Assembly (NCBI RefSeq): GCF_019216885.1
Contig: NZ_JAAQRC020000002.1
Location: 569,001 to 633,000 of the forward strand
Direction of reading: 5' to 3'
From: Methylobacterium sp. SyP6R
GTDB lineage: Bacteria > Pseudomonadota > Alphaproteobacteria > Rhizobiales > Beijerinckiaceae
Length of the DNA: 64,000 nucleotides
The translations under genes and the position numbers were made by a program. Under the pieces are notes generated by a model. The model had not been told where the DNA came from. It worked only from the letters and a program-made list of their open reading frames with translations, and searched no databases. Each line of letters opens with the position of its first letter. Position 1 is the first letter of the stretch. This document shows positions 9,420 through 17,962 of the stretch, in pieces.

Positions 9420-10739
9420 GTGAGCGCCACGACAGACGACCCGCAGACCCTTGAGGCAACGACGATGCGCCGGGTGATCCTGCGCCTCGTGCCGTTCCTG
9501 ATGGTCTGTTACTTCTTCGCCCTGCTCGACCGGGTGAACGTGGGCTTCGCCGCCCTGCAGATGAACCAGGATCTCGGGCTCACCCCGGCGATGTTCGGCT
9601 TCGCCGCGAGCCTGTTCTTCGTCTCGTACTTCCTGGTCGAGGTGCCGAGCAACCTGGCGCTGCAGCGCGTCGGGGCCCGGCGCTGGATCGCCCGGATCAT
9701 GATCACCTGGGGCCTGGTGACGATGGGCATGGCGCTCGTGACCGGGCCGCACTCGCTCTACGCCATGCGCTTCATCCTGGGCGCGGCCGAGGCCGGGTTC
9801 TTCCCCGGGGCGATCCTCTATCTCACCTACTGGCTGCCGGGCCGGTACCGGGCCCGCGTGCTCGCGACCTTCACGGTCTCGATCCCGCTCGCGACCTTCC
9901 TCGGCTCGCCGCTCTCCGTCTCGCTCCTGGAACTGCACGGCGTCTTCGGCCTCAAGGGCTGGCAGTGGCTGTTCGTGCTCGAGGGCCTGCCGACGGTGCT
10001 GCTCGGCATCGCCTGCCTGTTCGTGCTGACCGACAAGCCGAAGGACGCGACCTGGCTCTCCCCCGAGCAGCGCGACTGGCTGGTCTCCCGCCTCGCCGAG
10101 GAGGCGGCGGGCAAGACCCCGGTGGGCCACATCTCGCTCTGGGGCCTCCTGCGCAACAAGTACTTCCTGACCATGGCGCTCGTCTGCGCCGGGGCGTCCG
10201 CCACCGGCAGCACGCTCTCGGTCTGGCAGCCGCAGATCATCAAGTCGTTCGGGCTCACGAACCTCCAGACCGGCTTCGTCAACTCGGTGCCCTACGGCAT
10301 CGCGACGGTCCTGATGATCCTGTGGGGCCGCCACTCCGACCGCCGGGCCGAGCGCACCTGGCACACCGCGATCCCGCTGCTGCTCGCCGGCTGCGGGCTC
10401 GCCTTCCTCAACCTCGCGGGCGGCCTGACCCTGACGATCGTGGCGGTGTCGTTCGCGCTCGTCGGCGCCTACGCCTTCAAGGGGCCGTTCTGGGCCTTGT
10501 CGGCCGGCTGGCTCTCGGCCGGGACGCTCGCGGCGGGGCTCGCCGGCATCAACGCCATCGCCAACCTGATCGGCGGCGGCCTGATGGTGAACGTCGTCGG
10601 CCTGGTGAAGACCGCGACCGGCAGCTTCGCCCTCGGGCTCCTGCCGGTGGCGCTCCTCGACCTGGCCGCCGCGGTCAGCGTCGTGATGATCAGCCGCTCG
10701 CATGCCCGCACCGTGCGGGCGCAGGCGGTCCCGGCCTGA
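9420..10739 (+). CDS. MFS transporter, ACS type
   Basis: A 439-residue, 12-helix carrier closely resembling the one at 3205: it has YFFALLDRVNVGFAALQMNQ and EVPSNLALQRVGARRWIARI. It starts at a GTG with GGGAGGACGGGAC upstream. Two related carriers in one operon suggests uptake of two related acids, or one for import and one for an intermediate made in the periplasm by the Tat-exported hydrolases downstream. It is followed 27 bases later by the SMP-30 gene. Confidence 0.87.
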   Translation: MSATTDDPQTLEATTMRRVILRLVPFLMVCYFFALLDRVNVGFAALQMNQDLGLTPAMFGFAASLFFVSYFLVEVPSNLALQRVGARRWIARIMITWGLVTMGMALVTGPHSLYAMRFILGAAEAGFFPGAILYLTYWLPGRYRARVLATFTVSIPLATFLGSPLSVSLLELHGVFGLKGWQWLFVLEGLPTVLLGIACLFVLTDKPKDATWLSPEQRDWLVSRLAEEAAGKTPVGHISLWGLLRNKYFLTMALVCAGASATGSTLSVWQPQIIKSFGLTNLQTGFVNSVPYGIATVLMILWGRHSDRRAERTWHTAIPLLLAGCGLAFLNLAGGLTLTIVAVSFALVGAYAFKGPFWALSAGWLSAGTLAAGLAGINAIANLIGGGLMVNVVGLVKTATGSFALGLLPVALLDLAAAVSVVMISRSHARTVRAQAVPA

Positions 10740-10766
10740 TCGTCCAACCCCGTCGAGGGCTCCCCG

Positions 10767-11696
10767 ATGTACTTCGCTCCCCCGCCTTCCGTCACGGCCG
10801 AGACCTTCACCCGCCTGCCCGACCGTTACCGCGTGCGAAAGCCCACGGCCTGGGCCACCGCCAATCGCGGCGGCGAGGCGATCGATTCCTTCCTCGAAGG
10901 ACCGGTCTTCGACCGCCAAGGCCGGCTCTACGTCACCGACATCCCGCACGGACGGATCTTCCGGATCACGCCGGACGGGGCCTGGGACCTCGTCGCCGAA
11001 TACGACGGCTGGCCGAACGGGCTGAAGATCCACCAGGACGGGCGGATCTTCATCACCTGCTACAAGAACGGCATCATGCTGCTCGATCCCGACAGCGGGG
11101 TGGTCACGCCGTTCCTCGAAACGGCCGGCTCGGAGGGATTCCGGGGCGTCAACGACCTCACCTTCGCGGCCAACGGCGACCTCTACTTCACCGACCAGGG
11201 CCAGACCGGCCTGCAGGACCCGACCGGCCGGGTCTACCGCCTGCGCCCCTCCGGCGAACTGACCTGCCTGATCGATACCGTGCCGAGCCCCAACGGCATC
11301 GTGATCGACACCGCGATGAAGAGCCTGTTCGTCGCGGTGACCCGGGCCCAGCAGATCTGGCGCATCCCACTGTCCACGAGCGGGCTGGTGTCGAAGGTCG
11401 GGGTGTTCGCGCAACTCCACGGCGGGATGGGCGGCCCGGACGGCATCGCGCTCGACGCGGAGGGCTGCCTGATCGTCGCCCATACGGGTTTCGGCTCGAT
11501 CTGGCGCCTGTCGCCGGTGGCCGAGCCGCTGCTGCGGGTGAGGTCGCCCGCCGGCATCTCGACCACCAACGTCGCCTATGGCGGGCCGGACCGAACGACC
11601 CTGTTCATCACCGAGTCCGCCACCGGCAGCATCCTGACCGCGCCGATGCCGGCTCCCGGCCAGCCCCTCTTCTCCCACGCCCGAGATGTCCGATGA
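10767..11696 (+). CDS. SMP-30/gluconolactonase/LRE-family lactonase
   Basis: A 309-residue six-bladed propeller of the SMP-30 family, metal-dependent sugar lactonases. Family signatures are LEGPVFDRQGRLYVTDI near the start (metal-binding Glu), WPNGLKIHQDG, the second-blade VNDLTFAANGDLYFTDQG and PSPNGIVID. No signal peptide is seen, so it is probably cytosolic. It would open an aldonolactone or aldarolactone ring. Its stop overlaps the start of the next gene by 4 bases (ATGA), indicating coupled translation. Confidence 0.85.
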   Translation: MYFAPPPSVTAETFTRLPDRYRVRKPTAWATANRGGEAIDSFLEGPVFDRQGRLYVTDIPHGRIFRITPDGAWDLVAEYDGWPNGLKIHQDGRIFITCYKNGIMLLDPDSGVVTPFLETAGSEGFRGVNDLTFAANGDLYFTDQGQTGLQDPTGRVYRLRPSGELTCLIDTVPSPNGIVIDTAMKSLFVAVTRAQQIWRIPLSTSGLVSKVGVFAQLHGGMGGPDGIALDAEGCLIVAHTGFGSIWRLSPVAEPLLRVRSPAGISTTNVAYGGPDRTTLFITESATGSILTAPMPAPGQPLFSHARDVR

Positions 11697-12622
11697 GCAC
11701 GATGACCCGGCGCGACCACCTCGCGCTTCTGGCCGCCGGCCTCGCCCTCGGCGGCACGCCGGCCGCCGCCCAGGCCGTGCGCTGGTCCGGCGGCACCGAC
11801 AAGCCCCGGATCGCGGTGCCGGCGAACGCCACCGATTGCCACCACCACATCTACGACGCCCGCTTCCCCCCGGCGCCCGCCGCGACCCTGCGGCCGCCGG
11901 ATGCGAGCATCGAGGATTACCGTGCGCTCCAGCGCCGGCTCGGCCTCACCCGCCACGTCGTGGTGCAGCCCTCGACCTACGGCACCGACAACCGGCTGCT
12001 GGTGGACTCGGTGAAGGCCTTCGGGCCGACCGCCCGCGGCATCGCGATGCTCGATGCGAACGTCACTCCGGAGGAGTTGCGCCGCCTCGACGCGGCCGGC
12101 ATCCGCGGCGTGCGCTTCGGCACCCGGCTCCCGGGCGGCGCCCCGATCACCGATCTCGAACCGGTCGCCCGCAAGATCGCCGATCTCGGCTGGCACATCC
12201 AGCTCGTCTCCGAGGGCGAGAAGATCGGCGAGCTGCGCGACGTGCTGGAGCGTCTGCCGGTCCCGGTGGTGTTCGACCACATGGGCCACCTGCCCGAGCC
12301 GGCCGGTCCCGACCATCCGGGTTTCCGGGTGATCGCCGACCTGATCGCCAGCCGCGGCGCCTGGGTGAAGCTCACCGGCGCCTACATCCTGTCGAAATCC
12401 GGCCCGCCGCTCTACGCCGATCGCGGCCGGCTCGCCCGCGCCTACGTCGCGCTCGCGCCCGAGCGGCTGGTCTGGGGCACCGACTGGCCGCACCCGACCT
12501 CCCCGGCTGAAGCCAAGCTGGACGATGCCGGCCTCCTCGACCTCCTGGCGGACTGGGCGCCTGATCCGGCCGTGCAAGCCAAGATCCTCGTCTCGAACCC
12601 GGCCCGGCTCTACGGCTTCTGA
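11693..12622 (+). CDS. Tat-exported amidohydrolase, LigI/lactone-hydrolase-like
   Basis: A 309-residue member of the amidohydrolase_2 group that includes 2-pyrone-4,6-dicarboxylate hydrolase (LigI) and D-galactarolactone isomerase. The N-terminus TRRDHLALLAAGLALGG followed by an AAAQA site is a twin-arginine signal peptide. The metal motif ATDCHHHIYDARFP follows, then VVVQPSTYGTDN, VVFDHMGHLPEP and the terminal WGTDWPHPT with the catalytic Asp. It starts at an ATG overlapping the SMP-30 stop. Periplasmic location is unusual for this family, so ring opening may occur outside the cytoplasm. It is about 40-50% similar by eye to the gene at 12858. Confidence 0.83.
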   Translation: MSTMTRRDHLALLAAGLALGGTPAAAQAVRWSGGTDKPRIAVPANATDCHHHIYDARFPPAPAATLRPPDASIEDYRALQRRLGLTRHVVVQPSTYGTDNRLLVDSVKAFGPTARGIAMLDANVTPEELRRLDAAGIRGVRFGTRLPGGAPITDLEPVARKIADLGWHIQLVSEGEKIGELRDVLERLPVPVVFDHMGHLPEPAGPDHPGFRVIADLIASRGAWVKLTGAYILSKSGPPLYADRGRLARAYVALAPERLVWGTDWPHPTSPAEAKLDDAGLLDLLADWAPDPAVQAKILVSNPARLYGF

Positions 12623-12692
12623 CGGGCCTTTTCGATGCGTCAGCATCTTGGGCCATTGGTATAAGACAAGTCGCGAGCTTCCCTCTCTCATA

Positions 12693-12795
12693 CGCTTTCC
12701 GATTGATCGCTTCGCGATTCGGAAAGCGGCTTCGCTCAGGCGCCGCGCGGGCTGATGATACGAAATCCGGACATGATCTTCCGGATTTCGTATCA
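12693..12795. repeat. Two hairpins between the tandem amidohydrolase genes
   Basis: The first hairpin has the arms cgctttccga (12693-12702) and tcggaaagcg (12719-12728), with a nested atcgc-ttc-gcgat stem. The second is a perfect 15-bp inverted repeat, tgatacgaaatccgg (12756-12770) and ccggatttcgtatca (12781-12795), around a 10-base loop. No T-tract follows, so this is more like a dispersed palindromic element than an intrinsic terminator. It separates the last gene of the operon from the others. Confidence 0.7.
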
Positions 12796-12857
12796 CACGG
12801 GAGAGGAGAGATTTGCTCAAATTTCAAATGACAGAGAAGAATAACAGGGAGGTCACC

Positions 12858-13820
12858 ATGAATGCTGTTCTCGCTCCATCGCGCCGAGACATGCTGAGAG
12901 CCACCGGCGCTCTCGCCGCAACGACCTTGCCCGTCGGCAAAGCCCTCGCCCAGATCGCCGTCCCGTTCTCGTCCGGCACCGAGCGGCCGACGACCGAGGT
13001 GCCGGCGAATGCCTGCGACTCGCACATCCACATCTTCTCGACGCGCTTTCCCGCCTCAGCCCACTGGAAGGGCCAGCCGGTCGCCGACAGCGACGTCGCC
13101 GCCTACCGCCTGTTCCAGCAGCGGATCGGCACGAGCCGCACGGTCGTCGTGACCCCATCGACCTACGGCATCGACAACCGCGCCACCCTCGACGGGGTGG
13201 CGCAGCTCGGTGCGTCGGCCCGCGCGGTCGTGGTCGTCGACCTCGACGTGACCGAGGCCGAACTCAAGGACATGGCCGCAAGCGGCGCGGTCGGCATCCG
13301 GGTCAACTTCGTCACCCCGCAATCCTGGGGCGTCACCACGGCCGAGCGCCTGGAGACGATGGCCCGCAAGGTCCATCCCCTCGGCTGGCACGTCCAGGTC
13401 TACATGACCGGCGACCAGATCGCCGACCACGCCGAGGTGCTGGCGCGCCTGCCGACCCCGCTCGTCATCGATCACCTCGCCCGCCTGCTGCCCGGGCAGG
13501 GGCTCGACCACCGCGCCGTCCCGGTCGTCCGCAAGCTCCTCGACGGCGGCCGGGCCTGGATGAAGCTGTCGGGCGCCTACCTCAACACCACGAGCGGCCC
13601 GCCGGCCTACGCGGATGCGACCGCGGTCGCCAAGCTGTTCGCGAAGGCGGCGCCGGAGCGCATGGTCTGGGGCAGCGACTGGCCGCACCGCGGCGAGAAG
13701 CACATGCCGGACGATGCCGGCCTGTTCGACCTTCTGGCCGAATGGACCCCGAGCGAGGCGGCACGGCGGCGCATCCTCGTCGACAACCCGGCCGCGCTCT
13801 ACGGCTTCGGCAAGTCCTGA
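12858..13820 (+). CDS. Tat-exported amidohydrolase, paralogue of the upstream one
   Basis: A 320-residue protein with the same build as its neighbour. It has the Tat signal SRRDMLRATGALAATTLP, the metal motif NACDSHIHIFSTRFP, then VVVTPSTYGIDNR, LVIDHLARLLPGQ and the closing VWGSDWPHRG. The start at 12858 has AGGGAGGT upstream and places the RR motif at residues 9-10; an upstream in-frame start is less likely. It probably arose by tandem duplication and then diverged, giving two periplasmic hydrolases of related lactones. The convergent hairpin at 13837 ends the operon. Confidence 0.83.
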   Translation: MNAVLAPSRRDMLRATGALAATTLPVGKALAQIAVPFSSGTERPTTEVPANACDSHIHIFSTRFPASAHWKGQPVADSDVAAYRLFQQRIGTSRTVVVTPSTYGIDNRATLDGVAQLGASARAVVVVDLDVTEAELKDMAASGAVGIRVNFVTPQSWGVTTAERLETMARKVHPLGWHVQVYMTGDQIADHAEVLARLPTPLVIDHLARLLPGQGLDHRAVPVVRKLLDGGRAWMKLSGAYLNTTSGPPAYADATAVAKLFAKAAPERMVWGSDWPHRGEKHMPDDAGLFDLLAEWTPSEAARRRILVDNPAALYGFGKS

Positions 13821-13836
13821 TCCAAACGTTCCGAAA

Positions 13837-13866
13837 GGAGGGCGGCGCTCCGGCTCCCCGCCCTCC
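13837..13866 (+). terminator. Hairpin terminator between convergent operons
   Basis: ggagggcgg (13837-13845) pairs perfectly with ccgccctcc (13858-13866) around a 12-base loop, 16 bases after the stop of the second amidohydrolase and ahead of the convergent VioB-like gene. There is no clear T-run, so efficiency is uncertain. Confidence 0.55.
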
Positions 13867-13930
13867 GCCCGACAGAGGACGGCTCCTCGCCGAGGGCGGC
13901 GGGCGCCGCGGGGCCCTGCCCGGCGGATGG

Positions 13931-15004
13931 TCAGCCCCGGGTTCCGGGCAGGACCGGCAGGTATTCGAAGCTCGGTCCGACCAGCCGCCCGGGATCGGGC
14001 AGGCCGCTCATCATCGCGCGGGCCTGGCTCTTCAGCGACATCATGATCCCGAGCGCCCGGTTGAACTGATCGGGGGTCGCCGCGCCGTTGACCATGGCGT
14101 GCAGCGCCTTGAGCAGCGACGTATAAGTATAGTTGAAGGTGTCGTTGGCGACGGAAGCGGCCGAGCCGGCCGGGTACGTCGCGGCGGACGGGCTCGTCGG
14201 GACCGCGTAGACGCCCGCCGGATCGAACGGCACCTCGGCGCCGGCATAGCTGTAGCGGTCCTCGGGCTCGACCGCATCCGGGACCGGGACCAGCCGGCGG
14301 CCGTGGCGGATCTCCTGGAAGCGGTAGTAATGGGCGTAGCCCCCGCCGACCACCGCCAGCGGCGAGACCGTGGTGCCCTCGCCCTGCTCCACGATCGTCT
14401 CGATCGCCTGCCGGGCGCTGGCGAGGTCGGTCACCACCACGGCCTCCGGCATCAGGTCCGGGCCGATCTGGTGGCGCGGCGTGGCGGAGAACAGGTTCGG
14501 GTCGGTCGCGGCGAGGTCGGCGAGCGCCTGCGAGATCTTGGCGTAGAACTGCCCGATGGTGACGGGCTCCTCCACCGCCGCAAGGGCCTTGAACGCGAGC
14601 GGGTGCTCGGGCTCCTCGATCTGGATGAAGCAGTCGAGCTGGCTCATCCCGTCCGGGACCGTCTTGGAGAACGGTGCCAACTGCACGAACAGGTCGCTCT
14701 CCACCCCGCCCGGCAGGGCGCCCGGATAGGTCGGGATGAAGTCGGGTGTGTCGATCCCCGGCGTGCCGCCGATCGCGTTGAGAACGTTGCACGCCAGGAT
14801 CATGTGCAGCATCTCCTCGACCACCACCTCCTGGATGATGCCGCAGATCTCCCCGTTGCGCTGCGGGTCGAGGGAGTAGAGCGCGTAGAGGTAGAGCGGG
14901 ATCGTCGAGTGCTCGAGCTGGATCGCCGATTGCAGCTTCGCCTGCACCGTGGCGAGGTCGGGCCGGTCGAGGCCCGCGATCATCGAGCGTTGGAGGCGGA
15001 TCAT
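13931..15004 (-). CDS. VioB/RebD-like C-terminal half, ferritin-like (copy A)
   Basis: A 357-residue protein matching the C-terminal ferritin-like (iminophenyl-pyruvate dimer synthase) part of VioB. Candidate diiron ligands are Glu31/His32 in AIQLEHSTIP and Glu63-Glu64-x-x-His67 in VVEEMLHM, followed by IGGTPGIDTPDFIPTYPG. In VioB and RebD this domain helps couple two indole-pyruvate imines oxidatively. Here it is a separate gene whose ATG overlaps the stop of the N-terminal half gene by 4 bases, so the two are translated together and probably form one enzyme. The product is unlikely to be violacein, since vioA, C, D and E are not in view. Start chosen from that overlap and homology with copy B. 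Confidence 0.8.
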   Translation of the reverse strand: MIRLQRSMIAGLDRPDLATVQAKLQSAIQLEHSTIPLYLYALYSLDPQRNGEICGIIQEVVVEEMLHMILACNVLNAIGGTPGIDTPDFIPTYPGALPGGVESDLFVQLAPFSKTVPDGMSQLDCFIQIEEPEHPLAFKALAAVEEPVTIGQFYAKISQALADLAATDPNLFSATPRHQIGPDLMPEAVVVTDLASARQAIETIVEQGEGTTVSPLAVVGGGYAHYYRFQEIRHGRRLVPVPDAVEPEDRYSYAGAEVPFDPAGVYAVPTSPSAATYPAGSAASVANDTFNYTYTSLLKALHAMVNGAATPDQFNRALGIMMSLKSQARAMMSGLPDPGRLVGPSFEYLPVLPGTRG

Positions 15005-16929
15005 GACTGGGCTCCGTTGCGGGCCTGGACGATGAGGCGGCGCGCGGCCGCCGCCGCCTTGCCGCCCTTGGCGGCGGGATTCCCGGCGCCGGGACCGGGA
15101 CCCGCGGGCGGGCGTGGCGTGGGGGCGGACGACGCGGCGAGGGCGGCCGGGGCGGCGACATCGCCAGGCAGGGGGTTGGCGAGCCAGGCGAGGATCGCCT
15201 CCCGCTTGGCGGGCGAGAGGTCGCGCGTGACCGGCATGGTGTTGGGGTCGGAGACCGGCAGCGAGAAAGCCAGCGTCAACAGCGGCAGGTTCTCGCGCAA
15301 CTGTTCCGGATCGGCGAGGTTCAGGAACCGCAGCATCACCGGGTAGAGGTTGGCGTATTGCTGGAAGATCGGCTGCACGATGGTCCAGGTCACCGGCTCG
15401 GGGGCCGCAAAGCCGCTCCACAGGAGCACGCTGATGAAGTCCCACTGGTTGACCTGGGGTCCCGGCACGGCGAGCGCCGGATCGGCGAAGGACGGGCGCA
15501 GCCCGTAGACCTGTCCGTCGATGCCGTAATCCCGGCCGCCGTTGAACCAGCGCGGCGTGCCGGGGTCGCGCCCGGTCAGGGTCAGCGTGGTGATGCCGTC
15601 CGCGTCGGTCCGCGGCAGCGGGCCGACGGCGAGGACGTCGTCCGGCGTCGCCACCGGCGGCCCGGCCTCGACATAGGGCGGCTCGGCGGGGGTGGGCTGG
15701 AGCTGGGACTTGTCCGGCGCGACCGAGACCGCGGCGCCGGCGAGCGGCCGGCCCCACTGCATCGCCCGGATCGGGATCTCGACGCTCTCGCCCGGGCTCA
15801 TCCGGTACACGTAGGTGTCGGCGCGGAGATATGTGCCGTTCGGCGCTTCCGCGATCCCGACGCTCGCATGGCCGGTGACGGCGAGGGGTGCATGCTCCAG
15901 CCATCGCCGCTGGACCTCGCTCAGCGGCATCACCACCACCCCGGCGGTGCGCGCGTACCAGCCGGGAACCTGCGCGTAGCCGGCCGACCCCGTCGCCGGC
16001 GCGAGCGTGCCGAGCGGCACGACCGCCCCCGGATCGGAGCGCGGTCGCGACGGATCGACGACGGCGAGCTGGAGGTCGCCGACGTCGTTGATCGCGCCCC
16101 CCGGAGTGGCCGTCGACAGGGCGTTGCCGAGATCGGCGATCAGCCGCCCGGTCTCCGGCTCGATCACCGCCGGGAAATGGTTGAGGCCGCCGACCGGCGT
16201 GAAGAAGTTGCCCCCCGCCATGGCGACCGCCAGGAAATGGCGCCCGACCACGAGGTGCCGGGGCTCGCCCGGCGCCGCGGGGCCGATGGTCCCGGCGATC
16301 CGGCCGCACATGAAGCGCGGCGAGCGGAAATCGGCGTTGAGGCCGTCGACGTTGAACTTGATCGACAGGCGCCCGCTCGCCTGCGACGCCTGCTTGAGGG
16401 CGAGGAGGAACGGCGAGGTGATCGCCTCGGACCACCACAGGTCCTCCAGCACCGACTGGTAGGCCGCTCCCGCCCCCACGTCGCCGCCGCCGCCGCCGCT
16501 GGCGCGGTCCCAGATGTCGGTGAAGGCCGCCGGGACGTAGCGGCCGCGCAGCACGGTGTTGCCGTGCTTGTCGGCGATCCGCACCTCCAGGCCCCAGATC
16601 TCCGAGACGAGCTGCTGCTCGGGATCGAGATCGACGAGCTTGGCCGGCACGGCGCCGTCGGAATCCGCTACGACGTAGGTGAGGATCGGGTCCCGGGGAG
16701 CGGCCGGCCCCGCCGCCGTCCAGGCCGCGGTGACGGTGCAGCCCAGCAGCCGGAACGAGGCATCGCCCTGCGGATTGAACCAGCCGTTCGCCGCCTGCGC
16801 GGTCTGCATCGTCTGGTAGCTGTCCTTGAACGTCGCGTTGTGGAAATGCCCCGGATCGTTGTTGACGGTCGAGATGTTCGCCTGGAACTCGCCGGCGAAG
16901 TGCAGGCGCAGGGAAGACAGGTAGCTCAT
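15001..16929 (-). CDS. VioB/RebD-like N-terminal half (copy A)
   Basis: A 642-residue protein that resembles the first two-thirds of VioB. It opens with MSYLSSLRLHFAGEFQANIS (compare VioB's short start with a similar LDFPRIHFRG pattern). It ends with a block containing YANLYPVMLRFLN and MPVTRDLSPAKREAILAW, matching the VioB region just before its ferritin-like domain. Together with the next gene the length is about 999 residues, nearly that of single-chain VioB (998). The ABM/VOC gene ends 27 bases upstream. The reaction and substrate are unknown; comparison is from memory of VioB. Confidence 0.72.
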   Translation of the reverse strand: MSYLSSLRLHFAGEFQANISTVNNDPGHFHNATFKDSYQTMQTAQAANGWFNPQGDASFRLLGCTVTAAWTAAGPAAPRDPILTYVVADSDGAVPAKLVDLDPEQQLVSEIWGLEVRIADKHGNTVLRGRYVPAAFTDIWDRASGGGGGDVGAGAAYQSVLEDLWWSEAITSPFLLALKQASQASGRLSIKFNVDGLNADFRSPRFMCGRIAGTIGPAAPGEPRHLVVGRHFLAVAMAGGNFFTPVGGLNHFPAVIEPETGRLIADLGNALSTATPGGAINDVGDLQLAVVDPSRPRSDPGAVVPLGTLAPATGSAGYAQVPGWYARTAGVVVMPLSEVQRRWLEHAPLAVTGHASVGIAEAPNGTYLRADTYVYRMSPGESVEIPIRAMQWGRPLAGAAVSVAPDKSQLQPTPAEPPYVEAGPPVATPDDVLAVGPLPRTDADGITTLTLTGRDPGTPRWFNGGRDYGIDGQVYGLRPSFADPALAVPGPQVNQWDFISVLLWSGFAAPEPVTWTIVQPIFQQYANLYPVMLRFLNLADPEQLRENLPLLTLAFSLPVSDPNTMPVTRDLSPAKREAILAWLANPLPGDVAAPAALAASSAPTPRPPAGPGPGAGNPAAKGGKAAAAARRLIVQARNGAQS

Positions 16930-16956
16930 GCCCGGAAAGCCTCGTGCGGGAGCGGA

Positions 16957-17748
16957 TCAGAACTCGAACGGCTCGATGAGACCGATGGGATTGCCCTCCG
17001 GGTCTCGGAACATGGCGAAGCGGTAACCGTCGACGCGGGTGGGCGGCATCAGGGACGTGCCGCCCGCCGCGAGCGCCCGTTCGAGGAACGGCTCGATCGT
17101 CGGCACGAGCAGGTAGAAGTTGCGCCCGGGCTCGAAGCCCTTGACGGCGCTGTCGGCCTGTCCGAGCCCGCCGAGGAGCGGCGGGGCGCCGGCCGGGAAG
17201 TGGATGTACTGGAAGCCGCTCGTTCCGGCCTGATAGTGCCACCCGAAGACCTCCGCGTAGAAGGCCTTGGCCGCCGCGAGATCCTCGGCGACGACCTCGA
17301 ACATCACCGAGGGAAAGTGGTTCACCGCCGAGGCGTCGTCGTCGGCCTCCGGCTCGCCGGCCGCCCGGACGAAGCCCGCCTCCTTGCGCAGGAACTCGAC
17401 CGTCGCGAACGGCACCGGATGCGCCCCGCCGGTCGGCACGAACAGGTCGCCATGACCGGCGACGAAGTCCTGGAAGACCGGTCCGTTGACGTGGCTCAGG
17501 AACGCTTGCGCGTTCCGGTAGCTCTCGAAGAACACCACCACGTTCGGCTCGGACGGCGGCAGGGATTGCAGCCGCGCCTCACCCGCGGGCCGGTGCACGA
17601 GGTAGGTCAGCGTATCGGGCTCCTGCGCCCGGACCGCCTGCGCCAGCCGCGCGAGGGCGGCGGATGCTTCCTCCTCCCGGCCGGGCCTGATGAACCAGCG
17701 CGAGATCAGGCTCACGGGCGTGGCGGGAGATTCGGGTGTGGCGACCAT
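16957..17748 (-). CDS. ABM monooxygenase-like / VOC (glyoxalase) fusion protein
   Basis: A 263-residue two-domain protein. Residues ~10-110 form an antibiotic-biosynthesis-monooxygenase (ABM) dimeric alpha-beta barrel: SLISRWFIRPGREEEA, TLTYLVHRP, NVVVFFESYRNAQAFLSHV. Residues ~145-263 form a VOC domain: VMFEVVAEDLAAAKAFYAEVFGW and the closing FRDPEGNPIGLIEP. Such pairs occur in tailoring of polyketide and aromatic metabolites, though many ABM and VOC proteins have unrelated roles. The ATG at 17748 is preferred because GAGGGA precedes it. It sits between eboB and the VioB-like pair on the same strand. Confidence 0.72.
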   Translation of the reverse strand: MVATPESPATPVSLISRWFIRPGREEEASAALARLAQAVRAQEPDTLTYLVHRPAGEARLQSLPPSEPNVVVFFESYRNAQAFLSHVNGPVFQDFVAGHGDLFVPTGGAHPVPFATVEFLRKEAGFVRAAGEPEADDDASAVNHFPSVMFEVVAEDLAAAKAFYAEVFGWHYQAGTSGFQYIHFPAGAPPLLGGLGQADSAVKGFEPGRNFYLLVPTIEPFLERALAAGGTSLMPPTRVDGYRFAMFRDPEGNPIGLIEPFEF

Positions 17749-17962
17749 GGCGTCCCTCGCATCGTCCAGTTTCGTCGCCTGGACGCGATGGCCCGGCGCG
17801 GGCCCAGCAGTCGGATGAAAATCGGAAAGGTGTTTTTCTGTCATGACGCGGGAGACGAGCGACATTCGCAGGGTAAGACAGAAATTGACCGACTTTTAAA
17901 CATTCCATTTTCGCCGGCCGACTGTCAATGGACTTCACGTCGGCCGGAATCGCCGCATCCGA

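Noticed and set aside
8646..11678. A 1010-codon reverse frame opposite the MFS, RraA and SMP-30 genes
   Set aside because: It is the complement of three well-supported forward genes and is His/Asp/Gly/Arg-biased as expected of an antisense frame.
12756..12795. Intrinsic terminator after the first amidohydrolase
   Set aside because: The 15-bp stem is perfect, but no T-run follows and a similar hairpin sits beside it, so it is recorded as a repeat.
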